Source: Bacteroides sp. 51 (GTDB lineage: Bacteria > Bacteroidota > Bacteroidia > Bacteroidales > Bacteroidaceae). From it: DNA of 64,000 bases. A model generated the notes under the pieces. That model was not told the DNA's origin and did not search any database. It saw only the letters and a list, made by a program, of their open reading frames with translations. This document shows positions 28,817 through 37,127 of the stretch, piece by piece. The stretch lies in NCBI RefSeq assembly GCF_010500965.1, contig NZ_QVMI01000015.1, forward strand, positions 103,726 to 167,725, written 5' to 3'. Position 1 is the stretch's first letter. The number at the start of each line of letters is the position of its first letter. A program made the position numbers and the translations under genes.

Positions 28817-28834
28817 GCATCCGGAGGCTTACGG

Positions 28835-30652
28835 TTATCTGTTCAATGCGTTGCTTATCCGCAGATTGGCTTCTTTTACCTTGTTTTCCAATACCTTAAT
28901 CTCTTTCCGGTCATACGTAATGAGTCCGTTTACTTCTTCTTCCACATCGGTGATCTGGGTGTAGACGGCGGCCGAGAATCCGCGGTGAATCAGTTCTTCC
29001 AACCTGTTGATATATTTGATATACTCCGTGGTGACTTCTTCGGGAGTGTTGAACTGCACATATCCCCAGTTTTTATCGGGTGTCCAGAGATGATCTTTCA
29101 TGGCCAGACCAATTCCGCCGTATTCGCCAAGCACGGTGGCGCGTTGGGTGTCGTAAAGAAACAGGTCGGGACCGGGATAGTTATGAAGGTCCAGAATGTC
29201 GCCCGTGCGGTAGTGGTTACCTCCACTTGCTGGATTGACCAAACGGGTGGGGTCATATTGTTTCGTCCATTCGGCTATCTCTACCGTCTTGAACTGTCCC
29301 CACGCTTCGTTGAATGGTACCCAAACACCGATGGAAGGATAAGAGTACAGGTAATCCATAATCTCTTTCCACTCTTTGCGATAGTTCGCTTCGGATTGTG
29401 CCGAGCGTTTGGCATCTGCACCATCATAATATTGATGCGTTTGCCATTGCGCGGGACCTCTTCCGCCGTTGGGCATATCCTGCCAAACGATTAATCCCAG
29501 GCGGTCGCAGTGTGTATACCAGCGTGCAGGTTCCACTTTGACGTGCTTGCGAACCATGTTGTAGCCGAAGTCTTTGGTTTTCTGAAGGTCATACAACAAA
29601 GCCTCATCAGTGGGGGCGGTGTACAATCCGTCGGGCCACCAACCCTGATCTAGCGGACCGAAATGGAAGATGTCTTTATTATTTAGCTGGAAACGGACAA
29701 TGCCGCTGCCGTCTTTATGGGTGCTGTATTTCCGCATGGCGGCGTAGCTGTTTACCTTGTCTACGGTCTTTCCATTGCTGGAAAGCGTTACAGTCATGTC
29801 GTACAGGAAAGGAGAGTCCGGCGACCATAGTTTCATGTTCTGCGGTAGGATCAGTTCAATCGGGAAACCATTGATTGAAGCTCCTGATGCTATCAGCGTC
29901 TTTCCGTCGAAGAGTTTAACTTCCACTTTCTCCGCATTTTGTGTATTCTCGGTATCTACTTCAACGGTAAGGGTTTTCCGGTCAATGTCGGGAGTCGTTC
30001 TTACGTAGCTGATGTGGCGTTCGGGAACAGGTTCCAACCACACCGTCTGCCAGATTCCGGTTACAGGAGTATACCAGATGCCACCCGGACGCTCAACCTG
30101 CTTGCCGCGGGGTTGCTCGCCTCTGTCCGAGGGGTCCCATACCTTTACGGTAAGCGTATTGTTGCCTTTTTTAAGGACAGAAGTAACGTTGAACGAAAAC
30201 GGAGTGAAACCGCCTGTGTGCTGACCTACTTTAACGTCGTTCACCCAAACGTCCGCTTTCCAATCGACTGCACCAAAGTGCAACAGGATATTCTTTCCAT
30301 TCCAAGCCGATGGCACTGTAAACGTGCGGTTGTACCATAACTCTTTGTTTTCGCCTACCAGTTTTTCTACACCCGATAGCGAAGATTCAACAGCAAAGGG
30401 CACCAGGATATCTCCTTCATAAGCCGTAGGAGCAGCTTCTCCTCTTGTTGTGATGGCATAATTCCATAGTCCGTTCAGGTTCTTCCATTCACTGCGCTCC
30501 ATAATTGGGCGCGGATACTCGGGCAATACATTTTGTGGGTTAATTTGTTCGGCCCACGAAGTCTTGATTTTATCTCCGGCAGGTTGCCATTGAGCCACGG
30601 CTGTGCCGGTTAATGACAAGATGAGGAGAGTGAGTAACAAGCTTTTCTTCAT
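28835..30652 (-). CDS. Glycoside hydrolase family 2 enzyme
   Basis: A 605-residue exported retaining glycosidase (signal peptide cut near LTGTAVAQ). It has a sugar-binding jelly roll (about 30-210; GAVDWKADVWVNDVKVGQHTGGF without breaks is typical of GH2), an immunoglobulin-like domain (about 215-320), and a TIM barrel with acid/base Glu449 in PFNEAWGQF and the probable nucleophile Glu510 in LGEYGG. The family covers beta-galactosidase, beta-mannosidase, beta-glucuronidase and related activities; I cannot choose from sequence alone. It is shorter than classical LacZ. It sits between GH43 (135 bases upstream) and the DUF4965 gene. Confidence 0.9.
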   Translation of the reverse strand: MKKSLLLTLLILSLTGTAVAQWQPAGDKIKTSWAEQINPQNVLPEYPRPIMERSEWKNLNGLWNYAITTRGEAAPTAYEGDILVPFAVESSLSGVEKLVGENKELWYNRTFTVPSAWNGKNILLHFGAVDWKADVWVNDVKVGQHTGGFTPFSFNVTSVLKKGNNTLTVKVWDPSDRGEQPRGKQVERPGGIWYTPVTGIWQTVWLEPVPERHISYVRTTPDIDRKTLTVEVDTENTQNAEKVEVKLFDGKTLIASGASINGFPIELILPQNMKLWSPDSPFLYDMTVTLSSNGKTVDKVNSYAAMRKYSTHKDGSGIVRFQLNNKDIFHFGPLDQGWWPDGLYTAPTDEALLYDLQKTKDFGYNMVRKHVKVEPARWYTHCDRLGLIVWQDMPNGGRGPAQWQTHQYYDGADAKRSAQSEANYRKEWKEIMDYLYSYPSIGVWVPFNEAWGQFKTVEIAEWTKQYDPTRLVNPASGGNHYRTGDILDLHNYPGPDLFLYDTQRATVLGEYGGIGLAMKDHLWTPDKNWGYVQFNTPEEVTTEYIKYINRLEELIHRGFSAAVYTQITDVEEEVNGLITYDRKEIKVLENKVKEANLRISNALNR

Positions 30653-30787
30653 AAATTGTTTTTACTTTAAAAATGAGTATTATAATTAGATTCGTTGCTT
30701 AAGTCAGGCATGTAGCTCCCTGAAGCAAGTGTATTTTTCGGCATATACATTCGCTTCTTCTATCAATTATATAGGGTTAATTAGGGG

Positions 30788-31888
30788 TTAATTTATCTTC
30801 GTAATCCCCGATGGGAGCGGCAAGGGCGTACCTAAACTATCCAGGGTGGCAAAGCGGGGCAATCCGTCCTCATCCCATTCCACCTTGAGTAAGCGCGGTG
30901 TTTGCGAACCTATTGCTCCGGTTGCATCGTTCGGAATTTTCCTGGCATGATATAAAGTGTACCATTCTTTTTGATCGGGCGATGGAATGAATGATAGACT
31001 CCCCGGACCAAAAACATGCTTCTCTTTATATTGTGCAAGCACGGGCGAGGGGTGCTTTTTCCAGGATGCCGGATCGGTTAAATCACTGTTAGCATCTGCC
31101 GTCAGTAGTCCGACACAATAATAAGGTGTCCATTTTCCACTAGCCGAGTAGTAGATCAGAACTTTATCCTTATTCTTAGACAAGAAGTACTGTGGAGCTT
31201 CGTTTACAAAAATCGGGTAAGCCGTTTTATTTCCATCGGGATTGATCCATTGTCGTTCCCACTCGAATTCGGGTTTGGATATCATAACTCTTTCGGTAGA
31301 AAGCGTCCACGGATTCTTCATTTTTGCAATATAAATGCATTGTGTTTCGGTGTTAATCCTCCGTTTCTCCCATCCGCACCATATCATATAACGTTCACTG
31401 TTATGCTCGAACGTGCTGGCATGAATGGCCCAGTTATTATCTTTATCCGTACTGATGCGGCCTTTCATCTCAAACTCGCCTTCCATTGGGTTGGCCGACT
31501 CATTCTCAATGACGTAGATTTGATGATTGTCCATATTACCATCATCGGCAGCAAAGTATATATACCATTTATTATGGATGAAGTGAATTTCCGGTCCCCA
31601 GAGGTGGAGCGCGTTACTTTTGTCTTTGGGAATCCATACCGTTTTCCGGGTGGCATTGCGCAGGTCGGTTATATCTGTGGTTTCCCAAAGAATAATAACG
31701 TCTTCACAGCCTTGCGTATAATAGTATTTACCTTCATGGAAGATGGCCCACGGCTCGTCGCCCGCATCTAATATAGGATTGGTGTACGTTTGTTGCACCG
31801 CCTTATTCTCATTAACTTCCGTGCCCTTGTTCCTGCAAGAGTTGAAGACGAATAGCGAAATAACCAATATCAAAACTTTTGTTTTCAT
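30788..31888 (-). CDS. GH43-like lipoprotein with altered catalytic acids
   Basis: A 366-residue lipoprotein (lipobox ending at Cys18, FNSC). The five-bladed propeller is recognisable: NPILDAGDEPWAIFHEGKYY at the start, LHLWGPEIHFIHNKWYIYFA near 95-112, and NEAPQYFLSK carrying Glu230, the likely general acid. Two positions depart from what I know of close GH43 groups. The usual Asp-Pro-Trp is Glu45-Pro46-Trp47 (Asp44 is adjacent), and the usual Trp-Ala-Ile-Asp is Trp153-Ala-Ile-His156. The enzyme may be inactive, a binding protein, or mechanistically unusual. If active, alpha-L-arabinofuranosidase or beta-xylosidase is expected. It is first in the minus-strand PUL block. Confidence 0.8.
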   Translation of the reverse strand: MKTKVLILVISLFVFNSCRNKGTEVNENKAVQQTYTNPILDAGDEPWAIFHEGKYYYTQGCEDVIILWETTDITDLRNATRKTVWIPKDKSNALHLWGPEIHFIHNKWYIYFAADDGNMDNHQIYVIENESANPMEGEFEMKGRISTDKDNNWAIHASTFEHNSERYMIWCGWEKRRINTETQCIYIAKMKNPWTLSTERVMISKPEFEWERQWINPDGNKTAYPIFVNEAPQYFLSKNKDKVLIYYSASGKWTPYYCVGLLTADANSDLTDPASWKKHPSPVLAQYKEKHVFGPGSLSFIPSPDQKEWYTLYHARKIPNDATGAIGSQTPRLLKVEWDEDGLPRFATLDSLGTPLPLPSGITKIN

Positions 31889-31912
31889 ACTATATTATCT
31901 TTAAGGATGCTG

Positions 31913-31970
31913 CAAAGAAAAACAGTTTAAATAAAATAGAGCAAGAAAAACTGTTCAATTTACGATAATT
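31913..31970 (-). promoter_or_regulatory. GH43 promoter with 20-bp upstream element
   Basis: Read on the minus strand: AATTAT, four bases, then AATTGAACAG (31951-31970), 30 bases of A/T-rich DNA, then TTTCTTTG (31913-31920) as a -7-like box, 24 bases before the GH43 ATG. The same arrangement, with identical spacing, faces GH76 on the other strand. It is probably the binding site of the PUL activator, for which the HTCS is the best candidate. Confidence 0.7.
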
Positions 31971-31998
31971 CCTATTCTTTTTTGTTTTTGCCATTTTT

Positions 31999-32042
31999 GA
32001 TAACCCGGAGATAATCCACAGATAACCCTGAAATAACCCAAT
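31999..32042. repeat. Four helically phased 11-bp repeats in the divergent promoter
   Basis: GATAACCCGGA, GATAATCCACA, GATAACCCTGA and AATAACCCAAT follow one another exactly 11 bases apart. They fill the middle of the GH43/GH76 divergent region, nearly centred between the two 20-bp elements. The phasing puts each copy on the same face of the helix, as expected for bending or cooperative protein binding. Confidence 0.75.
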
Positions 32043-32060
32043 TGAAGGTTTTTGACCAGC

Positions 32061-32118
32061 AATTATTTTTAATTGAACAGATATTATCGCTTTTTTTTTG
32101 AGGTTTCTTATTTCTTTG
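32061..32118 (+). promoter_or_regulatory. GH76 promoter with 20-bp upstream element
   Basis: AATTAT, four bases, AATTGAACAG (32061-32080), 30 bases, then TTTCTTTG (32111-32118), followed by the GH76 ATG after 36 bases. It is a mirror copy of the GH43 promoter, with 16 of 20 positions identical in the element and the same 30-base gap to the -7-like box. Confidence 0.7.
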
Positions 32119-32154
32119 CTTTCGATTTAGAAACCATGAAAACAAAGAAAAACC

Positions 32155-33267
32155 ATGAGAAACAAATTCCTCCTTATTGCGATATTATCTCTTATCGTGA
32201 GTTCATATTCGTATGCCTCGGAACCTCCCATTAAAAAGGCATCCGCCTACACAAAGAAAGATGCTATTGCGGCAATAGATGCGTTCCATGAAGCATTTTA
32301 TAATCCTCAGATGAAACTATACGCCATCAATTCCGATAAAAAAGGTCGTGCCGCCATCTGGACACAAGCCATCTACTGGGATATGATTATGAATGCGTAT
32401 AAACGAACCAAAGCTCCTAAATACCGCACACTGATTGACGAGATTTATCAGGGAGGCTATGAGCAATATACAGGCTACGACTGGACCGATAAACATGAGT
32501 GGTTCATTTATGATGATATGATGTGGTGGATCATTTCCCTGGCCCGTGCTTATGAAATTACCGGCGACGGCAAATTCCTGGACAATGCATCTACCGGCTT
32601 CTTCTATGTATGGCAAGAGGCTTACGATAAAGAACGCGGCGGATTGTGGTGGAATTTTATTCACGACGCCAAGATGTCTTGCATCAATTATCCTACCGTT
32701 GTGGCTTCCATGACTTTATATAATATTACGCGTGATCCGAACTATCTGGATAAAGCAAAGAAGGTATATGCCTGGTCGAGGAATGTATTCTTCGATCCGG
32801 AGAAAGGGCGGATAGCCGATAATATGCATTATAATCATTTGTTCAAGAATAGCATGGACATTGCCTGGGTGACTCAACTCTACAATCAGGGCACTTTTAT
32901 CGGCTCGGCTACCATGCTATATAAGGCAACCGGCGATAAGGCGTATTTAGATGACGCCATTCTTGCTGCCGATTATGTGAAAGAGCATATGTGCTATGCC
33001 GATGGTATTCTGGAATTCAAGAACGGCATTGAGCAAGGTATTTATGCCGCTATTTTTGCACAATACATTGCACTACTTATTGAAGAGGGCAATCAACCGC
33101 AATACCAGGATTGGCTTCGCCATAATATAGATATGGCATGGAGCAATAGAGACAAATCCCGCAATATTACATTTAAAGATGCCGTGAAACCTTGTCCCAC
33201 AGGCGTGGTGGAAGTCTATGATGCCAGTGCATGTCCGGCGTTGATGCAGGTTGTAGCTCCTAAGTAA
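32155..33267 (+). CDS. Glycoside hydrolase family 76 protein (endo-alpha-1,6-mannanase type)
   Basis: A 370-residue secreted or periplasmic protein (signal peptide cut near SYSYASE) with an alpha/alpha six-barrel. It shows the family's paired catalytic aspartates Asp120-Asp121 in FIYDDMMWWI, and the GGLWWNF segment. GH76 enzymes cut alpha-1,6-mannan backbones, as in yeast mannan or lipoarabinomannan-like glycans. It begins the plus-strand half of the PUL from a promoter matched to that of GH43. The stop codon TAA is also the first three bases of a 23-bp duplicated unit. Confidence 0.9.
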   Translation: MRNKFLLIAILSLIVSSYSYASEPPIKKASAYTKKDAIAAIDAFHEAFYNPQMKLYAINSDKKGRAAIWTQAIYWDMIMNAYKRTKAPKYRTLIDEIYQGGYEQYTGYDWTDKHEWFIYDDMMWWIISLARAYEITGDGKFLDNASTGFFYVWQEAYDKERGGLWWNFIHDAKMSCINYPTVVASMTLYNITRDPNYLDKAKKVYAWSRNVFFDPEKGRIADNMHYNHLFKNSMDIAWVTQLYNQGTFIGSATMLYKATGDKAYLDDAILAADYVKEHMCYADGILEFKNGIEQGIYAAIFAQYIALLIEEGNQPQYQDWLRHNIDMAWSNRDKSRNITFKDAVKPCPTGVVEVYDASACPALMQVVAPK

Positions 33268-33310
33268 TGCAAATGATTGCTTTGTGTTAATGCAAACGAT
33301 TACCTTGTAG
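33265..33310. repeat. Two tandem 23-bp units at the GH76 stop codon
   Basis: Unit 1 (33265-33287) and unit 2 (33288-33310) start TAATGCAAATGATTGC and TAATGCAAACGATTAC and share most positions. The first unit begins with the GH76 stop codon. The core TGCAAACGATT also occurs in the putative LacI operator at 62002-62015, so these may be LacI-type operators in front of the second DUF4965 gene, or a short member of the tandem-array class. Confidence 0.6.
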
Positions 33311-33384
33311 GGGCGGTTCGCGAACCGCCCAATACACAGGATATGCAGGAAACCATTTTCGGGCGGTTCGCGAACCGCCCCTAC
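33307..33384. repeat. Double palindrome element
   Basis: The perfect 20-base palindrome GGGCGGTTCGCGAACCGCCC occurs at 33311-33330 and 33361-33380. The outer edges GTAG (33307) and CTAC (ending 33384) make the whole element an inverted repeat around about 30 unique bases. It resembles a short dispersed mobile (REP/MITE-like) element and is unlike its A/T-rich surroundings. It lies between GH76 and the second DUF4965 gene. Confidence 0.8.
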
Positions 33385-33417
33385 ATAATAACCAATTCAA
33401 TTTTAAACTAACAAATA

Positions 33418-35895
33418 ATGATGAAAAGAAAATTAGCTGCGCTATTTCTGGGCACTGCCCTGTTGAGTAGTTGTGCAACAACCGTTGAGCAAACTAAAAA
33501 CGAATTGAGAGCACCAGCCTATCCGTTGGTGACGATTGACCCCTATACCAGCGGGTGGTCATTCTCGGATAACCTGTACGACACTCCGATAAAACACTGG
33601 ACCGGAAAATCTTTTTCCCTCTTAGGAGTTGCCAAAGTCGATGGACAAACCTATCGCTTTTTGGGTGCCGAAGACCTGGAAACGAAACCTATCGCCAAAA
33701 ACTCAGAAGAAGGAAAATGGTACGGTAAATATACCACCCGGAAACCTGCCGATGGCTGGCAAAACACAACATTCAATGACAGTTCCTGGAAAGAAGGTGA
33801 AGGCGCTTTCGGTACAAAAGAACTTGAACTGACCTCCAAAACCGAATGGGGTGAAGAATTCATTTGGGTACGCCGCTATGTAGATATTGAAGAAGACCTT
33901 CAAGGAAAGAATGTATACCTGGACTACTCCCATGATGATGGCGTAATTATCTATATCAATGGAATAAAAGTGGTAGACTCCGGCAATACATGCCAGAAAC
34001 ATGCACTTGTTCAATTGTCCGATGAAGTATTGGCTTCCCTGAAACCCGGTAAGAACCTGATAGCCGCCTATTGTCATAACGGCGGAGCCAACGGATTGCT
34101 TGACTTTGGTTTGCAGATGGAAAAAGATAAAACCCGCTTCTTTATGCAAACCGCACAACAAAAATCGGCCGAGGTGCAGGCCATGCAGACAAATTACGAA
34201 TTTACCTGCGGACCGGTAGACCTGAAACTTCAGTTCACAGCCCCTCTCTTTATGGATGATCTGGATTTGATGACTCGTCCCGTGAATTACATCTCCTACG
34301 AAATTGCATCTAATGATGGTCAGAAACATCAGGTTGAGCTTTATTTTGAGGCTGCTCCACAATGGGCGCTCGATCTGCCTAATCAGGAATCAGTAAGTGA
34401 GGCATTTACTCAAAACGGACTGGTATACCTGAAAACCGGAAGCCGCAATCAACAAATCCTGGCCAAAAGAGGAGATGATGTTCGCATTGATTGGGGATAT
34501 TTCTACCTGGCCGCCGGCGAAGAGGATACAAACTACGCATTGGGCGACGGAATTGAGTTGAGAAGAAGTTTCAGCGAGCAAAACGTATTGGAAGCATCTT
34601 CCACCCAAGGTTATGATAAGCTGGCTCTTGTGCGGAAGCTAGGCGAAACAAATGCATCAAAAGGCCACCTGCTTATTGGATATGATGATATTTATTCTAT
34701 CCAATACTTCCAGGAAAACCTTCGTCCGTACTGGAACCGCAATGGAAACGAAACCATTATCTCACAATTCGAGAAAGCAGAAAAAGATTACGATAAACTG
34801 ATGAAGAAGAGCGCCGCTTTCGACGGACAGCTGATGAAAGAAGCCACGCTTGCAGGTGGTCGTCATTATGCAGAACTATGTGCGCTTGCATACCGTCAGG
34901 CCATCGCAGCCCATAAATTGGTTCAGGCCCCGAATGGTGATTTAGTATTCCTGTCGAAAGAAAACTTCAGTAATGGTTCTATCGGAACGGTAGATATTAC
35001 TTATCCGTCGTCTCCGATGTTCCTGTATTACAACCCGGAACTGGCAAAAGGCTTGTTAAATCATATATTCTATTATAGCGAAAGCGGAAAATGGACGAAA
35101 CCCTTTGCCGCTCACGATGTGGGTACTTATCCGCTGGCAAATGGCCAAACGTATGGAGGCGATATGCCGGTAGAAGAATCGGGCAATATGCTTATTGTTA
35201 CCGCCGCTATTGCTGCTATCGAAAAGAATGCCGATTATGCCGCCAAACATTGGGATGTATTGACCATCTGGACAGATTATCTGGCAGAAAACGGGCTGGA
35301 CCCGGACAACCAGCTTTGTACCGACGACTTCGCCGGACACTTTGCGCATAACACCAATCTTTCGGTAAAAGCCATTCTGGGAGTTGCTTCCTATGGTTAT
35401 CTGGCAGATATGCTCGGCAAAAAAGATATCGCTGAGAAATACACTCAGAAAGCTAAAGAAATGGCAGTGGAATGGGAAAAGATGGCCAATGATGGCGATC
35501 ACTACCGGCTTACTTTCGACAAGCCGGGCACATGGAGCCAGAAGTATAACATGGTGTGGGACAAACTTCTTAAAATGAATATCTTCCCTGCCAGTATTGC
35601 AGAAACAGAAATCGCTTATTATCTGACTAAGCAGAACAAATATGGCTTACCGCTGGATAACCGCGAGTCTTATACAAAGACCGACTGGATTATGTGGACG
35701 GCTACAATGGCTAATGATAAACAAACCTTCGAAAAATTCATTGATCCGGTATATCTGTTTATGAATGAAACAGTCGACCGGATGCCTATGTCCGACTGGA
35801 TAATGTCCGATACTCCCCACCATAGGGGTTTCCGGGCGCGTTCGGTTGTAGCTGGATATTATATCAAATTGCTTGAACAAAAACTAAATAAATAA
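33418..35895 (+). CDS. Glutaminase-A-like DUF4964/DUF5127/DUF4965/DUF1793 protein, copy 2
   Basis: An 825-residue lipoprotein (Cys near residue 19, LLSSCATTVEQ), collinear with the protein at 25978-28506. Shared stretches include TRKPADGWQNTTFNDSSWKE in the inserted jelly roll, YPLANGQTYGGDMPVEESGN, DFAGHFAHNTNLS, and GTWSQKYNMVWDK near the C-terminus. Copy 2 has a lipobox where copy 1 has a plain signal peptide, so the two probably act in different compartments (surface versus periplasm). Reaction unknown; likely a glycan-active enzyme of the same PUL. DUF418 starts 6 bases after its stop. Confidence 0.85.
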   Translation: MMKRKLAALFLGTALLSSCATTVEQTKNELRAPAYPLVTIDPYTSGWSFSDNLYDTPIKHWTGKSFSLLGVAKVDGQTYRFLGAEDLETKPIAKNSEEGKWYGKYTTRKPADGWQNTTFNDSSWKEGEGAFGTKELELTSKTEWGEEFIWVRRYVDIEEDLQGKNVYLDYSHDDGVIIYINGIKVVDSGNTCQKHALVQLSDEVLASLKPGKNLIAAYCHNGGANGLLDFGLQMEKDKTRFFMQTAQQKSAEVQAMQTNYEFTCGPVDLKLQFTAPLFMDDLDLMTRPVNYISYEIASNDGQKHQVELYFEAAPQWALDLPNQESVSEAFTQNGLVYLKTGSRNQQILAKRGDDVRIDWGYFYLAAGEEDTNYALGDGIELRRSFSEQNVLEASSTQGYDKLALVRKLGETNASKGHLLIGYDDIYSIQYFQENLRPYWNRNGNETIISQFEKAEKDYDKLMKKSAAFDGQLMKEATLAGGRHYAELCALAYRQAIAAHKLVQAPNGDLVFLSKENFSNGSIGTVDITYPSSPMFLYYNPELAKGLLNHIFYYSESGKWTKPFAAHDVGTYPLANGQTYGGDMPVEESGNMLIVTAAIAAIEKNADYAAKHWDVLTIWTDYLAENGLDPDNQLCTDDFAGHFAHNTNLSVKAILGVASYGYLADMLGKKDIAEKYTQKAKEMAVEWEKMANDGDHYRLTFDKPGTWSQKYNMVWDKLLKMNIFPASIAETEIAYYLTKQNKYGLPLDNRESYTKTDWIMWTATMANDKQTFEKFIDPVYLFMNETVDRMPMSDWIMSDTPHHRGFRARSVVAGYYIKLLEQKLNK

Positions 35896-35901
35896 GAAAA
35901 C

Positions 35902-37101
35902 ATGGAATCAACCGTTGTCCCTAAAAAACGTATCACATCCATCGACGCATTGCGTGGGTTTGCCCTATTTGGTATATTGATGTTTCATTGTATGGAGCAC
36001 TTTGATATCATGGTTATACCTGAACTGAGTTCGCCCTTCTGGCAGAAAGTAGATGATGTGGTTTATGGAACCATAGCTTTCCTTTTTGCCGGGAAAGCCT
36101 ATGCCATTTTCTCTTTGCTTTTTGGGTTGAGCTTTTTTATGCAAATGGATTCACAAGCCGATAAAGGAGTTGACTTCCGGCCCCGTTTTCTATGGCGGTT
36201 GATTATATTATTGATATTAGGGTATTTGAATGGACTGGTGTATATGGGAGAATTCTTTGTGGTATACGCTATTCTGGGAGTTTTCCTTATCCCATTATAT
36301 AAAGTTTCCACAAAAGTCCTGGTTGTATTAGGTGTGATACTGTTCCTTCAAATCCCTGATGTCATAAACTTTGTTTTCTTATTAAGTGGCAATGCGCCTA
36401 ATGAACCCACTGCGGCTGTTGTGTATATGGACTCGTTGTATGCCAAATGTGCCGACATCTTTATGTATGGGTCATTCGCAGATGTTCTCCGGTTCAATCT
36501 GTGGGAAGGGGAAGTTGCTAAACTGTTATGGACATTCAATAATGCCCGTTATCTGCAATTGATTGGTCTTTTCATTGTAGGCATGCTCATAGGGCGTTCC
36601 GGCATACACAAGAGCGAAGAGAAAATCGTAAAATACAGTCGCAAGGTATTGCCCTATAGCGTGGCGGTTTTTGTGATCTTCTACAGCATTGTACTTTTAC
36701 TCCCTTACATGGGAGTAGAAGGATTTGCGCTCCAGAAAGGGATTACGTTATTCAAAACGTTCGCTAATCTGGGTATGATGATGATGTATGTTTGCGGTTT
36801 TATGCTTCTGTATAATAAAACCAAAGCATCAGCTTTTTTAGAAAAGATTGCTCCGGTAGGGCGTATGAGTGTAACCAATTACATGGCACAATCCGTTATT
36901 GGTGTAACATTGTTCTATGGTTTTGGATTTAATCTGGCTGTAGAACTTAGCTTCCTGCAATGCATGATGGTTGGACTAGTGGTTTATGCGGTACAGATGC
37001 TTATTAGTAACTGGTGGATTAACCGGTGCTATTACGGTCCAATGGAATGGGGATGGAGAATGCTGACCTGGTTTAAATCCGTACCCCTTCGCCGGCGATA
37101 A
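35902..37101 (+). CDS. DUF418 (YeiB-type) membrane protein
   Basis: A 399-residue polytopic inner-membrane protein. It opens with KRITSIDALRGFALFGILMF, the N-terminal signature shared with acyltransferase-like heparan-N-acetyltransferase relatives, and ends with the DUF418 region (GRMSVTNYMAQSVIG, then NWWINRCYYGPMEWGWRML). The function of DUF418 proteins is not established. In PULs they may acetylate or move a sugar across the inner membrane; that is inference. It follows copy 2 of the DUF4965 gene by 6 bases and precedes galM by 26. Confidence 0.85.
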   Translation: MESTVVPKKRITSIDALRGFALFGILMFHCMEHFDIMVIPELSSPFWQKVDDVVYGTIAFLFAGKAYAIFSLLFGLSFFMQMDSQADKGVDFRPRFLWRLIILLILGYLNGLVYMGEFFVVYAILGVFLIPLYKVSTKVLVVLGVILFLQIPDVINFVFLLSGNAPNEPTAAVVYMDSLYAKCADIFMYGSFADVLRFNLWEGEVAKLLWTFNNARYLQLIGLFIVGMLIGRSGIHKSEEKIVKYSRKVLPYSVAVFVIFYSIVLLLPYMGVEGFALQKGITLFKTFANLGMMMMYVCGFMLLYNKTKASAFLEKIAPVGRMSVTNYMAQSVIGVTLFYGFGFNLAVELSFLQCMMVGLVVYAVQMLISNWWINRCYYGPMEWGWRMLTWFKSVPLRRR

Positions 37102-37127
37102 TCTATAATTCTTATAAACTAAACAAG

